A stretch of 55,370 nt of DNA from the NCBI GenBank assembly GCA_000421045.1, contig ATWC01000019.1:1-55370 (forward strand), written 5' to 3'. The stretch is from Lachnospiraceae bacterium NK4A179. GTDB lineage: Bacteria; Bacillota; Clostridia; Lachnospirales; Lachnospiraceae. A model generated the notes under the pieces. The model searched no databases, was not told where the DNA came from, and worked only from the letters and a program-made list of their open reading frames with translations. Positions 8,073 through 17,377 of the stretch are shown piece by piece; position 1 is the stretch's first letter, and every line of letters begins with the position of its first letter. A program made the translations under genes and the position numbers.

Positions 8073-9305
8073 ATGGATAATTTCATGGACAAACTTGCGG
8101 AAAGATATAACGCGCAGGATATGATCAAGGCAAATTCAGGAGCTGAACAGGCTCATATGAAGAGTCTGGAAGATCAGGTAGAAGCTTATGAGGCTGTCCT
8201 TCAGGAAATGAGGAAGCTCAATTACCGCAACAGCGAGCTTACGGAAAAGATGTATGCTCTCGTTGACGAGAGTATGGAAAAAGTTAAGACGCTTCAGATA
8301 GAAGCAGCGTCCGGTGGAGTTGATGCGGAAGCTGTAAGACTTGAGATGAGCGAAGAGGTTTCCAGAGCTATAGGAACTGCTCTCGGAAATATGGATGAGA
8401 GCATGATGAAGAGCCTTTCTGAATCTTTGAAGGGCATCATAGAGCAGCCTGCCGAGGAACTCAGACAGACATCAGCTGCAGTACAGACTTCAGCTGATGA
8501 TATCAAAGCATCATCAGGTGAACTTAAAGAGACCGTGGACGGAATGAGAGAGGATATCAAGTCAGTCCGCAGTTCTTCTGATGTGATAATGATCGGTGTT
8601 GATGGTATTCAGGCTTCAATGAATGAAGTTATCCAGAAGATTGATGCGATCAATGCTATTGCGGAAAAAGGTTCAAATGAAGCAGCTGCTTCTGAAAGCA
8701 CGGCAGTTCTCTCACCTGAGACTCTTACAAAGATAGATAAGCTTGATACCATTGAAGAGATAGGCGGCGATATGAAAGCTGCAATGGTCGAGCTTTATGA
8801 TGCGATCACCAAGGCAAGGGATTCTATTTCCGAACTCAGAAAGAATCAGGATATCCTTATAGGCGATCAGTCAGGCATCAAGTCAAATCTCAATGAAGTT
8901 ATCGAAAAGAATACTCGTGAGATCAACCGTGTTTCGGCAAAACTTGATGACAGCATCAGTGCCATCAAGGATGAGATCCGTACGGCTGCAGAGGCTTCAG
9001 CTCAGAAGGCTGCAGAAGAAGAGGCTGAAAAGGAAGCAGAGGAGACTCCCGAGGAAGAGGATGATAAGCTCGAGGAACGCTTCAAGGCCAATGAAGAATT
9101 CATGCACAAGGAAGGCGTTAAGGTTTACCGCAATGTGCAGGCAGTCATAAATGAAAAGAGTGACAAATCAGCATCAGATATCGAGGCACATGTGAAGAAG
9201 CTCAGTTCCAAGATAGGAAGGGCTCATGCAGCAGCGATATTTGCCTTTTTATTCAGTCTCATCAATCTGGTTGTTACAGTCCTCAGGATCTTAGCAATAA
9301 TCTGA
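8073..9305 (+). CDS. Tail-anchored coiled-coil protein, unknown function
   Basis: A 410-residue protein that is almost wholly heptad-patterned: long acidic and amphipathic helices from about 20 to 380, with Ser/Ala-rich receptor-like stretches (TSAAVQTSADDIKASS) reminiscent of chemoreceptor signalling helices, then a Glu-rich segment (about 310-340). A single hydrophobic helix of about 24 residues forms the extreme C-terminus. There is no N-terminal signal, so the topology is tail-anchored with the coiled coil in the cytoplasm. The ATG at 8073 has GGAGG 6 nt upstream; a GTG at 8043 is in frame but poorly placed. It lies 22 bp before the XRE-cupin gene. No named family is recognised; a scaffold or cytoskeleton-like role is a guess. 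Confidence 0.8.
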   Translation: MDNFMDKLAERYNAQDMIKANSGAEQAHMKSLEDQVEAYEAVLQEMRKLNYRNSELTEKMYALVDESMEKVKTLQIEAASGGVDAEAVRLEMSEEVSRAIGTALGNMDESMMKSLSESLKGIIEQPAEELRQTSAAVQTSADDIKASSGELKETVDGMREDIKSVRSSSDVIMIGVDGIQASMNEVIQKIDAINAIAEKGSNEAAASESTAVLSPETLTKIDKLDTIEEIGGDMKAAMVELYDAITKARDSISELRKNQDILIGDQSGIKSNLNEVIEKNTREINRVSAKLDDSISAIKDEIRTAAEASAQKAAEEEAEKEAEETPEEEDDKLEERFKANEEFMHKEGVKVYRNVQAVINEKSDKSASDIEAHVKKLSSKIGRAHAAAIFAFLFSLINLVVTVLRILAII

Positions 9306-9327
9306 GTGACAGGATAATGGTGAATCT

Positions 9328-9891
9328 ATGATCGACAGAAGGATATCTGAAAATCTCCGACGCATACGCAAGGCACGCGGTATGAGTCTTGATACCATGT
9401 CGGAGAGGACAGGAGTATCCAAGAGCATGCTCGGCCAGATCGAGCGAGGCGAATCAAACCCCACGGTTTCGACAATAGAAAAGATAGCAGAAGGTCTCAA
9501 GATAAGCTTTGACGAGCTTTTCTATGTGAGAGAGGCTGACGTTCGCGTTATAGATCCGGATCGTACCGAGGTCACAAGGGAAAAAGAAGGCAAGTACAGA
9601 TTAAAACAGATATTCGGTTATGACAGCAGGAGACCTTTTGAGGTCTATCAGGCTGAAATATATCCGGGTGGAAGTATGAAAGATATGACTGAAAGCGAGG
9701 ATGCTGTCAGATATATCACTGTGATCGAAGGGGAGCTTCAGCTTCTGGCTGAAGATGAGTCATATAATATAGGTCCGGGAGATGAAGTCAGGATCGCAGG
9801 CGGCAAGGGATACAGGCTCGAGAATCGCTCGGGGCTGTTTGCCAGGATCTCGCTTATTGTTTCGTTTGAAAGGAGCAGAAGGCTCAGGTAA
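9328..9891 (+). CDS. XRE-family transcriptional regulator with cupin domain
   Basis: A 187-residue regulator. Residues about 7-61 form an XRE helix-turn-helix (ISENLRRIRKARGMSLDTMSERTG, then SMLGQIERGESNPTVSTIEKIA), and residues about 110-180 form a cupin_2 barrel (YPGGSMKDM, VIEGELQLLAEDESYNIGPGDEVRI). This MerR-like-sized HTH-cupin class usually binds one small ligand and regulates nearby genes. The ribosome site is weak. The stop and the next start overlap as TAATG, so it is coupled to the M23 gene. Ligand and targets are unknown. Confidence 0.9.
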   Translation: MIDRRISENLRRIRKARGMSLDTMSERTGVSKSMLGQIERGESNPTVSTIEKIAEGLKISFDELFYVREADVRVIDPDRTEVTREKEGKYRLKQIFGYDSRRPFEVYQAEIYPGGSMKDMTESEDAVRYITVIEGELQLLAEDESYNIGPGDEVRIAGGKGYRLENRSGLFARISLIVSFERSRRLR

Positions 9892-11492
9892 TGTCAAATA
9901 AAAAGAAAGCGGCAGGAAATGCCGCAAGGCACGGGTCGTGTTTTAACGGCGCGCGCCTGATATGCAGAATATACACACTGGCGGCTGCCGGCTTTTTTTA
10001 TTTTATGCTTATGCCGGCATTTCCGTTTTTTGAAACACCGGTGACGGAAGGTAACGTCACCACGATAGTCATGAATGGAAAGCTCCTTGGAAGTGTAGGC
10101 GGAGATTGTGATGTCCACAGGCTGTACCATGAAGCCAGAAGAAATCTTTCAGATGAACGGTCGGATATTGTTTTTACTGAGGTTCCGGTCTTTGAAACAA
10201 GCAGGTCCAAAGCATGGTTTGCCGAGACCATGACAGAGGCCGGCATGATAAAAGCTATTAAGAATGAGCTTATGCAGACTGAAGAGAAGCAGTTCTCTCC
10301 GGCTTATTCTGTTAAAGTGAACAATTCGCTTGTGAGCGTGGGAGATCTGGCGGATGTGAGAGCTATGCTTAAGAGTGCCATCAGCGTCTATGATGAAAAA
10401 GGGGGCTTTGATGTGAAGCTTACACAGGATGCCTCAAGGCAGCTGGGGGTGATCATACCTGTAATAGAAGGCAGCGGTGCAAAGGAGCCGGAAGCGGATG
10501 ACCTGATCTTTGCCGGTGCATCAAAGCTTTTTGAGCAAAATGCGGCAAATGCGATGCTTTCGTTTGATGATTTTGAGACCGGCGTGGACAGGATAGGCTT
10601 TTCTGAAGATGTCGAGATCGTTGAGGCCTACCTTCCCGATGCAGAAGTGCTGAGTGCTGAAGATGCCTGCAGGGAGCTTACGGAACTTAAGGCCCAGCAG
10701 ATCATTTATAAGGTACAGCCCGGAGACACGCTTTCCGAGATAGCATTGAATGCAGGCCTTCCCATGGATGATCTTATCGCCATGAACGACAGCCTTGAGA
10801 ATGAGAATTCAACTATCCATCCGGATGAAGAACTGATCATCACCAGCCCTGAACCCGTACTTTCAGTCGTATGGAGTGAAGTGTGCAGGGTGGAGGAGAT
10901 ATATGACCTTCCTACAGAGTTTAAGCTGAACAACGAATGGTATACCAACCGTAAAGAGACTCTCAGACAGCCTTCTGCAGGCCGCAGGGATGCTGTGGTG
11001 GAGGTATGCCGTATAAATGGGAAAGAAACGGACAGAGAAGTCCTTTATGAAGTGGTCATGTATCCCCCGGTCGCAAAGCTGGTTGAGATGGGAACGATAG
11101 TACCGCCTTCTTTTGTAAAACCCATATCGGGCGGCCGGCTTACATCTCCTTTCGGACCCAGAAAGAGGCCTAAGAAGGGAGCGTCTTCTTATCACAAGGG
11201 AATAGACTGGGCTACACCCATAGGTACGACCGTGTGTGCATCTTCCGGCGGAGTGGTTTCGAAAGCCGGCTGGGCAAGCGGATATGGAAATGTTGTCTAT
11301 ATCGATCATCCTAACGGTCTCCAGACCAGATACGGTCATCTGAGCAAGGTTAAGGTGAAGGTTGGGCAGAAGGTGAACCAGGGATCTGTCATAGCTTTGT
11401 CCGGCAATACCGGCGTCAGCACAGGACCGCACATACATTTTGAGATGCGTCTGAATGGTGAGGCAGTCAATCCGGCGAAGTACCTGAACTGA
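9891..11492 (+). CDS. LysM-G5-M23 peptidoglycan endopeptidase
   Basis: Membrane-anchored cell-wall hydrolase of 533 aa. An N-terminal transmembrane segment (about 26-47) is followed by a 220-residue extracytoplasmic region of no clear family, a LysM domain (about 271-318: YKVQPGDTLSEIA...), a G5-like domain (about 325-395) and a C-terminal M23 domain (about 405-533). The zinc ligands H435, D439 and H516, and catalytic histidines H483 (YGHLS) and H514 (HIHFE), are all present, so an active metallopeptidase is expected rather than an EnvC/NlpD-type activator. It overlaps the XRE-cupin gene by one base, suggesting wall-state-dependent control. Confidence 0.92.
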   Translation: MSNKKKAAGNAARHGSCFNGARLICRIYTLAAAGFFYFMLMPAFPFFETPVTEGNVTTIVMNGKLLGSVGGDCDVHRLYHEARRNLSDERSDIVFTEVPVFETSRSKAWFAETMTEAGMIKAIKNELMQTEEKQFSPAYSVKVNNSLVSVGDLADVRAMLKSAISVYDEKGGFDVKLTQDASRQLGVIIPVIEGSGAKEPEADDLIFAGASKLFEQNAANAMLSFDDFETGVDRIGFSEDVEIVEAYLPDAEVLSAEDACRELTELKAQQIIYKVQPGDTLSEIALNAGLPMDDLIAMNDSLENENSTIHPDEELIITSPEPVLSVVWSEVCRVEEIYDLPTEFKLNNEWYTNRKETLRQPSAGRRDAVVEVCRINGKETDREVLYEVVMYPPVAKLVEMGTIVPPSFVKPISGGRLTSPFGPRKRPKKGASSYHKGIDWATPIGTTVCASSGGVVSKAGWASGYGNVVYIDHPNGLQTRYGHLSKVKVKVGQKVNQGSVIALSGNTGVSTGPHIHFEMRLNGEAVNPAKYLN

Positions 11493-11541
11493 AACCGGCT
11501 TTACATAAGCAGTTTACCGTAATCATGCCGCTTTCGGGCTT

Positions 11542-11570
11542 TTGACAACAGGTCTTTTATGATATATAAT
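11542..11570 (+). promoter_or_regulatory. Consensus sigma-A promoter of murA
   Basis: TTGACA (11542-11547), exactly 17 bp, TATAAT (11565-11570): a full consensus match, the strongest promoter in the window. Transcription should start near 11577, giving a 75-nt leader. Confidence 0.85.
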
Positions 11571-11587
11571 TTGTTCGTTTTGAGCGG

Positions 11588-11623
11588 CTGTATGTAAATT
11601 GGTGAACAGCTGTTTACATGCAG
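11588..11623 (+). promoter_or_regulatory. Hairpin in the murA leader
   Basis: An 11-bp stem (11588-11598 with 11613-11623, one G-U pair) with a 14-nt loop lies about 11 nt from the predicted mRNA 5' end. No T tract follows, so it could stabilise the mRNA or bind a regulator; it is not a terminator. Confidence 0.45.
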
Positions 11624-11651
11624 TATACTTGCTACAGTAACGGAGTTTTTT

Positions 11652-12947
11652 ATGGACAGATATATCATCCGGGGCGGAAATCCGCTTGCAGGTGAAGTAA
11701 CTATAGGTGGTGCCAAGAATGCGGCACTCGGTATCCTGGCAGCAGCCATCATGACTGATGAACCTGTAAGGATAGAGAACATGCCTAAGGTTACCGATAC
11801 TGAGATCCTGCTTAAAGCGGCTGAAGGCATCGGTACAAAGGTTACTCACGAAGACAGACACACAGTCATCATGGACAGCTCACATCTTCAGAGCACGTTC
11901 ATCGATGATGAATACATGAAGAAGATACGCGCATCGTATTATCTGGTTGGTGCGCTTCTCGGCAGAGACAAGAAGGCCGAGGTTCCTCTTCCCGGCGGCT
12001 GCAACATAGGCGTCCGCGGAATAGACCAGCATATTAAGGGATTCAAGGCCCTTGGTGCAAAGGTGGATATCCTTCATGGCTGCATATGTGCAGAGGCAAA
12101 GGATCTTCGCGGAGCACATATATTCTTTGATAAGGTTTCGGTAGGCGCAACGATCAATGTAATGCTCGCTGCTTCGCTTGCATCAGGCAGGACCATTATA
12201 GAGAATGCCGCAAAGGAACCTCATGTCGTTGATATCGCAAACTTCCTTAACAGCATGGGTGCTAATATAAGGGGTGCCGGTACTGATGTAATACGCATCA
12301 GAGGAGTAGAGAAGCTCCATGGTACCGATTATGCCATCATTCCGGACCAGATAGAGGCCGGAACATATATGGCAGCAGCTGCTGCATGTCACGGTGATGT
12401 GACAATCAAAAATGTTATTCCAAAGCATCTTGAATGTATTACCGCAAAGCTTGCGGAAATAGGATGCCAGATAACTGAGTTTGATGATGCAGTACAGGTG
12501 ACAAGCTACGATCCGCTCACATCTACGCAGATACGTACGCTTCCTTATCCCGGATTCCCTACGGATATGCAGCCTCAGATGACAGTAGCTCTCGGGCTTG
12601 CACAGGGCATAAGCATCGTTACGGAAGGCATTTTCGACAACCGTTTCAAATATGTTGATGAGCTTGTACGTATGGGTGCATCGATAAAGGTTGAAAATAA
12701 TATGGCTCTTATAACGGGCGTATCCAAATATACAGGTACGGATATAACCGCACCGGATCTTAGAGCAGGAGCGGCCCTCGTTATCGCGGGACTGGCTGCC
12801 GAAGGTGAGACCACTGTAGACGATACAAGCTACGTGGAGCGCGGATACGAAGACTTTGACGGAAAGTTAAGAGAACTCGGTGCCGATATAGAAAAGGTGT
12901 CTGACGGATGGAGCGCAGAACGCGCAAGACTTAAACTGGTGAATTAA
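11652..12947 (+). CDS. murA: UDP-N-acetylglucosamine 1-carboxyvinyltransferase (MurA)
   Basis: First committed enzyme of peptidoglycan synthesis: transfers enolpyruvate from PEP to UDP-GlcNAc in the cytosol. Length is 431 aa, standard for the family. GGAKNAALG places K22 and N23 of the active site, and C117 in LPGGCNIG is the catalytic cysteine that fosfomycin alkylates, so the enzyme is not of the Cys-to-Asp resistant kind. GGAG lies 8-9 nt upstream of the start. The gene has its own consensus promoter and its own terminator, so it is a monocistronic unit despite the cell-wall hydrolase before it. Firmicutes often have two MurA paralogues; which one this is cannot be told here. Confidence 0.96.
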   Translation: MDRYIIRGGNPLAGEVTIGGAKNAALGILAAAIMTDEPVRIENMPKVTDTEILLKAAEGIGTKVTHEDRHTVIMDSSHLQSTFIDDEYMKKIRASYYLVGALLGRDKKAEVPLPGGCNIGVRGIDQHIKGFKALGAKVDILHGCICAEAKDLRGAHIFFDKVSVGATINVMLAASLASGRTIIENAAKEPHVVDIANFLNSMGANIRGAGTDVIRIRGVEKLHGTDYAIIPDQIEAGTYMAAAAACHGDVTIKNVIPKHLECITAKLAEIGCQITEFDDAVQVTSYDPLTSTQIRTLPYPGFPTDMQPQMTVALGLAQGISIVTEGIFDNRFKYVDELVRMGASIKVENNMALITGVSKYTGTDITAPDLRAGAALVIAGLAAEGETTVDDTSYVERGYEDFDGKLRELGADIEKVSDGWSAERARLKLVN

Positions 12948-12958
12948 AAAGATGAATT

Positions 12959-12985
12959 AAAAAGGTGCCTGAGGCACCTTTTTTT
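12959..12985 (+). terminator. Intrinsic terminator of murA
   Basis: GGTGCC-TGA-GGCACC (12964-12969 with 12973-12978), extended by A-T pairs, then T7. Its A tract on the other side makes it usable also for the convergent HD-GYP gene. Confidence 0.9.
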
Positions 12986-13010
12986 AATGCACAGTCCTGT
13001 GCAGGAAATA

Positions 13011-14168
13011 TCACAGTATCTGTTCGATGGAGATTTCCGGATTCTTTGCAAGTTCCAGGAAAGTTCCGTTCTCAAGCTGAAGCATGGGCTTTGACAGTCT
13101 CTGCCTGTTTATCCATTTTACCGTACCGATGCGGCCGTCGTTCAGACGCACACGGTTGTCTATGTAAGTGTTCACAACGCTCTCAAGGAAAGTCATTATG
13201 AATATAACGTCATATTTCTGCAGGCCTTCCTGTTCGAATATCTCAACAACCTTGAAGGGACACATTCCGTTTCTGTAGACTCTGTTGGCTGTCATGGCAT
13301 CATATACGTCGGCTATGGTGACCAGTTTTGCAAAGCGGTCGATCTTGTCGGCTGTAAGATGAACAGGATAGCCGGAGCCGTCACATTTTTCGTGATGCAT
13401 CAGGGCGGAAAGCTTGATATGCTCGCTTATATTCTGCCTCTGCAATATCCTGTAGCCAAGTACGGGATGCGACTGTATGGTCTTAAACTCTGCATCTGTG
13501 AGTTTGCCGGGTTTCTTGATTATCGCATCATCGATCTGAAGTTTTCCTATATCGTGGAGCATACCGCAGGATGTAGCGAGTTTCACTTCATCGGCGGACA
13601 TTCCGAGCCATTGTGCAAATACGTTGCATATCATGGCCACGTTCATGCTGTGGGTATATGTCAGATCGTCAAAGTCACGCATGTTGTGGAGCATATCAAA
13701 TACACTGAAGGTATTGGACTGGGAATCGATGATCTTTAAGGTATCTCCGATGAGATTATTCACATCTATCGGCGTGTTCTTTTCTACAATTTCATTGAGA
13801 GAGGCTTTGAGCTCTTCGACATTTTCCGTGAAATTGGAGCGGAATTCCTTATACTGGGTAGAATTCTTCAGTTTCTCAAAGTGAGAAGGCTCGTTGAATT
13901 CTTCGGGCGGGGCAGTATCTTCAAGATTGATCCCGGTAAGGGCCTCGGAAACGGAAGGAGCATGTACATGTTCCTCATCCTCGATCTCCTCCACTTCATA
14001 ACCGACAGGATCTTCGATCCTTATATCTTTAATATCGTATGTGGAAAGTCTGTAGATAGCCCGGTCTGTAAGGGTGAGTCCCTTGGGCAGGATAAGCTGC
14101 CCCTCATGTATAACATCAGTGGCAACAACCATTCCCGGTATCAGAATTGAAGTTCTTACGTGTTTCAT
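13011..14168 (-). CDS. HD-GYP domain cyclic-di-GMP phosphodiesterase
   Basis: A 385-residue cytoplasmic protein. The N-terminal 60 residues resemble the DUF3391-type segment found before many HD-GYP domains. A charged linker with predicted helices follows (about 60-150), then an HD-GYP domain (about 165-320) with H205-D206 in LHDIGK, H258-H259 and GSGYP at 264-268, so the full metal and signature set is intact. A small beta-rich tail (about 330-385) follows. The family hydrolyses c-di-GMP. GGGGG precedes the ATG at a good distance. It is divergent from metK and convergent with murA. Expression control was not resolved. Confidence 0.9.
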   Translation of the reverse strand: MKHVRTSILIPGMVVATDVIHEGQLILPKGLTLTDRAIYRLSTYDIKDIRIEDPVGYEVEEIEDEEHVHAPSVSEALTGINLEDTAPPEEFNEPSHFEKLKNSTQYKEFRSNFTENVEELKASLNEIVEKNTPIDVNNLIGDTLKIIDSQSNTFSVFDMLHNMRDFDDLTYTHSMNVAMICNVFAQWLGMSADEVKLATSCGMLHDIGKLQIDDAIIKKPGKLTDAEFKTIQSHPVLGYRILQRQNISEHIKLSALMHHEKCDGSGYPVHLTADKIDRFAKLVTIADVYDAMTANRVYRNGMCPFKVVEIFEQEGLQKYDVIFIMTFLESVVNTYIDNRVRLNDGRIGTVKWINRQRLSKPMLQLENGTFLELAKNPEISIEQIL

Positions 14169-14229
14169 GTTAACCCCCGAAACCTTTTCTATAATTTTAT
14201 CATTATTGTCGAATGAATTAAATATGTTG

Positions 14230-14258
14230 TTGACAACAATGTGAGCCTGTTGTATTCT
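14230..14258 (+). promoter_or_regulatory. Sigma-A promoter of metK
   Basis: TTGACA (14230-14235), a 17-bp spacer and TATTCT (14253-14258). The start would be near 14265, about 26 nt before the riboswitch. Confidence 0.75.
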
Positions 14259-14290
14259 TTGCTCTGTAAAAATTCAATTAAATAAGTGAT

Positions 14291-14389
14291 CTCTTATTCA
14301 GAGTGGCGGAGGTACATAGGACCTGTGAAACCACGGCAACCCCTGAAAAGGAAGGTGCCAACCTGAGCGATGATTTCGAACAATAAGAG
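14291..14389 (+). ncRNA. SAM-I (S-box) riboswitch
   Basis: The S-box core is clear: P1 CTCTTATT (14291-14298) pairs with AATAAGAG (14382-14389); the segments AGAGTGGCGGAGG, CCTGTGAAACC, CGGCAACC, AAGGTGCCAACC and GAGCGA occur in the canonical order. It binds S-adenosylmethionine and is expected to stop transcription of metK through the terminator just downstream when SAM is plentiful. Confidence 0.95.
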
Positions 14390-14402
14390 GAAATGAATGG
14401 AG

Positions 14403-14431
14403 ATCCGCATCGTTAAGCAGCGGATTTTTTT
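14403..14431 (+). terminator. Riboswitch-controlled terminator before metK
   Basis: ATCCGC (14403-14408) pairs with GCGGAT (14420-14425), followed by T7. It lies 14 nt after the riboswitch P1, the usual position of the S-box expression platform. Confidence 0.8.
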
Positions 14432-14490
14432 ATTTTCAGTTATACAAGAGGTCACGAGCAGAAGGCGCAAAATGCGCAGAAGGAGCAGAA

Positions 14491-15675
14491 ATGTCAGAAA
14501 AAAGATTGTTTACTTCAGAGTCCGTGACGGAAGGACATCCCGATAAGGTTTGTGATGCTATATCGGATGCTATCCTTGATGCCTGCATGGAAAAGGATCC
14601 TATGAGCCGTGTAGCCTGCGAGACGATGGCCTGCACAGGTTTCGTAGTTGTAACAGGTGAGATAACCACCAATGCCTATGTGGATATACAGAAGGTGGTA
14701 AGAGATACTGTTAAGGAGATCGGATATGACCGTTCCGAGTACGGTTTTGATGGAAATACCTGTGCTGTTTTCGTTGCTATAGACGAGCAGTCGGCTGATA
14801 TAGCCATGGGTGTTGATAAGGCGCTCGAAGCAAGAAATGGCGAGCTTAAGGATGAACTTGATACAGGCGCAGGTGATCAGGGAATGATGTTCGGCTATGC
14901 TACGAACGAGACTCCCGAACTTATGCCTTATCCTATCTCTCTTGCTCACAAGCTCACAAAGCAGCTTACAAAGGTACGTAAAGACGGCACACTTAAATAT
15001 CTCCGTCCTGACGGAAAGAGTCAGGTATCTGTTGAGTATGATGAGAATGGCAAGCCTGTACGTCTTGAGGCGGTTGTCCTTTCAACACAGCATGATGAGG
15101 ATGTGACACAGGAGCAGATCCACGAGGATATAAAGAAATATGTATTTGATCCTGTCCTTCCCAAGGAGATGGTCGATAAGGATACAAAGATATACATCAA
15201 TCCCACAGGTCGTTTTGTAATAGGCGGACCTCACGGTGATGCAGGTCTTACAGGAAGAAAGATCATAGTTGATACCTACGGCGGATATGCACGTCACGGC
15301 GGCGGAGCTTTCTCCGGAAAAGACTGCACAAAGGTTGACCGTTCTGCTGCATATGCTGCAAGATACGTTGCAAAGAATGTTGTTGCTTCAGGTCTTGCAG
15401 ATAAGTGCGAGATACAGCTCTCATACGCTATCGGTGTTGCTGAGCCCACATCCGTATCCGTAAATACAGACGGAACAGGAAAGCTTTCTGATGAGAAGAT
15501 CACAGAGATCATCAGAAAACATTTTGACCTTCGTCCGGCAGGCATCATAAAGATGCTCGATCTGCGCAGACCTATCTACAAGCAGACTGCGGCATATGGC
15601 CATTTCGGACGTGATGATCTGGATCTTCCCTGGGAGAAGACAGACAAGGCTGAGGAGCTTAAGAAATACCTTTGA
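14491..15675 (+). CDS. metK: S-adenosylmethionine synthetase
   Basis: Makes S-adenosylmethionine from methionine and ATP; 394 aa, normal length, cytosolic tetramer. Family motifs are intact: [17 protein letters not shown] near the N-terminus (ATP and Mg site), [12 protein letters not shown] (the conserved hexapeptide region) and GGGAFSGKD (phosphate-binding loop). AGGAGC lies 6 nt before the ATG. Regulation is by the SAM-I riboswitch in the leader, so product feedback is direct. The gene is monocistronic, with a terminator right after it. Confidence 0.98.
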   Translation: MSEKRLFTSESVTEGHPDKVCDAISDAILDACMEKDPMSRVACETMACTGFVVVTGEITTNAYVDIQKVVRDTVKEIGYDRSEYGFDGNTCAVFVAIDEQSADIAMGVDKALEARNGELKDELDTGAGDQGMMFGYATNETPELMPYPISLAHKLTKQLTKVRKDGTLKYLRPDGKSQVSVEYDENGKPVRLEAVVLSTQHDEDVTQEQIHEDIKKYVFDPVLPKEMVDKDTKIYINPTGRFVIGGPHGDAGLTGRKIIVDTYGGYARHGGGAFSGKDCTKVDRSAAYAARYVAKNVVASGLADKCEIQLSYAIGVAEPTSVSVNTDGTGKLSDEKITEIIRKHFDLRPAGIIKMLDLRRPIYKQTAAYGHFGRDDLDLPWEKTDKAEELKKYL

Positions 15676-15693
15676 TCTTTGATAAATGCACCA

Positions 15694-15719
15694 ATGGCCG
15701 CGGTTTCGCGGCCATTTTT
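15694..15719 (+). terminator. Intrinsic terminator of metK
   Basis: ATGGCCGCG-GTTT-CGCGGCCAT (15694-15702 with 15707-15715), then T5. Confidence 0.9.
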
Positions 15720-15793
15720 GTTTATTGTTTTCTTTTTTATATATATCAGTTATAATTGCATCTGGTTTTTCAGACTGTACCAAGGAGGACTAA

Positions 15794-17362
15794 ATGAAGA
15801 ACAGACCATATCCGTATTACGAGCTGGTTCAGGCCAAAGACATGAAGGACATGATGGAGGTCAGGGCTCGTGAGAATACAGACGATCTTGCTTTCTGGTG
15901 GAGTGAGAAAAAGGATGTAATAGTTAAAAAAACATTCGGTGATTATAAGAATGATGTGGATGCCTTAGGTACTTTCATTTTCGGTGAGGGTCTTAAGGAT
16001 AAGCATATAGTAATAGTTGGAGAAAACTGCTATGAATGGATAGTGGCATTCATGGCGATAATCAACGGCAGCAGCTGCGCGGTTCTCATAGATAAGGAGC
16101 TTCCTGCAGACAGAGTGCGTGAGCTTGCAGAGCAGGCCGACAGCACAGCAGTATTTGCTTCCGATAAGCAGGCAGAATACTTTTCGGAGACTGACTTAAA
16201 AGTTTATAAGTTAAGTAGCATGCAGGAATATATTGAAAAGGGACGTGCATCTATAGAAGCAGGTGATACCTCTTTTCAGGATAATGAGATAGACAGGGAG
16301 AAGCTGGCAGCCATCTTCTTTACATCGGGAACAACGGGCAAGAGCAAAGGCGTAATGCTTAATCAGCGCAATATGGCTCAGGATATCAATTTTGCCTGCA
16401 AGCATTTCGTCCCTGCGGGCGATACGCTTGCTGCACTTCCTTTCCATCACGCTTTTGGTCTTATGACTGCTGTATTTGCGGTATTCAATTACAGAAAAGC
16501 TGCATATATCAACAAAAGCTTAAAACAGATCCAGCGCGACTTAAAGATAGCTAAGCCTGCGACCATGCTTTTGGTTCCTCTGTTTGTTGAGACATTTTAT
16601 AAACTTATAATGAACTCGGTAAGGAAGCAGAAGAAGGAAAAGAAACTTGCGGCCGGTGGACGCATAAGCAATATGCTTCTCGCCGTGGGTATCGATAAAA
16701 GAGATACGATGTTTCAGGAAGTGCGCGACGGACTGGGCGGAAACTTAAAGAGCATCATAAGCGGCGGTGCACATCTTGATCCTAAGTATGTGAAGGCTTT
16801 CCGTACATGGGGCATAGATATCATGTGCGGCTATGGCATAACGGAGTGCTCACCGGTGCTTTCGGTAAACCGTAACGAATACTGGAAGGACGGATCAGTT
16901 GGTCCTGCTCTTCCGGGTTGCGAAGTAAAGATCAATGAAGAAGGCCACATTGTCACCAGGGGCGACCACGTGATGATGGGATATTACAAGAATGAAGAAG
17001 CCACAGCCGAGGTTATGAAGGATGGCTGGTTTGATACAGGCGATCTCGGAAGGATTGATGAAGACGGCTTCATATTTATCACGGGAAGAGAAAAGAATCT
17101 CATAATCTTAAGTAACGGTGAGAATGTATCACCCGAAGAGATAGCGGAAGTTGTTGTCTTCGGAGAGAAGGGAAAGCTTGTTGCTGAGATTTTCCCTGCA
17201 GAAGGTCACATGGGCGATCAGGAATTCTTTGATAAGATCGCAGAGAAGTGGAGCAAAGGACAGCCTGCGTATAAAAAGATTTCCAAGGTAGTCCTGCGTG
17301 ATACCGAGTTTGAAAAGAATTCCACAAAAAAGATAATAAGATATAAAAAACAGGATTCATAA
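15794..17362 (+). CDS. AMP-binding acyl-CoA/acyl-ACP synthetase
   Basis: ANL-superfamily adenylating enzyme of 522 aa. The P-loop-like A3 motif FFTSGTTGKSKGV lies at about 175-187, CGYGITECSPV is the A5 region, GWFDTGDLG the A7/A8 hinge region and GREKNLIILSNGENVSPEEIE the A8 motif; a C-terminal lysine is near the end. It activates a carboxylic acid, probably a fatty acid, as acyl-AMP. AGGAGG precedes the ATG; a perfect TATAAT at 15751-15756 marks a likely promoter, although its -35 is poor. The ACP gene follows after 15 bp and both end at one terminator, so the likely acceptor is that ACP and not CoA. This is inference. Confidence 0.88.
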   Translation: MKNRPYPYYELVQAKDMKDMMEVRARENTDDLAFWWSEKKDVIVKKTFGDYKNDVDALGTFIFGEGLKDKHIVIVGENCYEWIVAFMAIINGSSCAVLIDKELPADRVRELAEQADSTAVFASDKQAEYFSETDLKVYKLSSMQEYIEKGRASIEAGDTSFQDNEIDREKLAAIFFTSGTTGKSKGVMLNQRNMAQDINFACKHFVPAGDTLAALPFHHAFGLMTAVFAVFNYRKAAYINKSLKQIQRDLKIAKPATMLLVPLFVETFYKLIMNSVRKQKKEKKLAAGGRISNMLLAVGIDKRDTMFQEVRDGLGGNLKSIISGGAHLDPKYVKAFRTWGIDIMCGYGITECSPVLSVNRNEYWKDGSVGPALPGCEVKINEEGHIVTRGDHVMMGYYKNEEATAEVMKDGWFDTGDLGRIDEDGFIFITGREKNLIILSNGENVSPEEIAEVVVFGEKGKLVAEIFPAEGHMGDQEFFDKIAEKWSKGQPAYKKISKVVLRDTEFEKNSTKKIIRYKKQDS

Positions 17363-17377
17363 AAAGGAGGAAAAACA

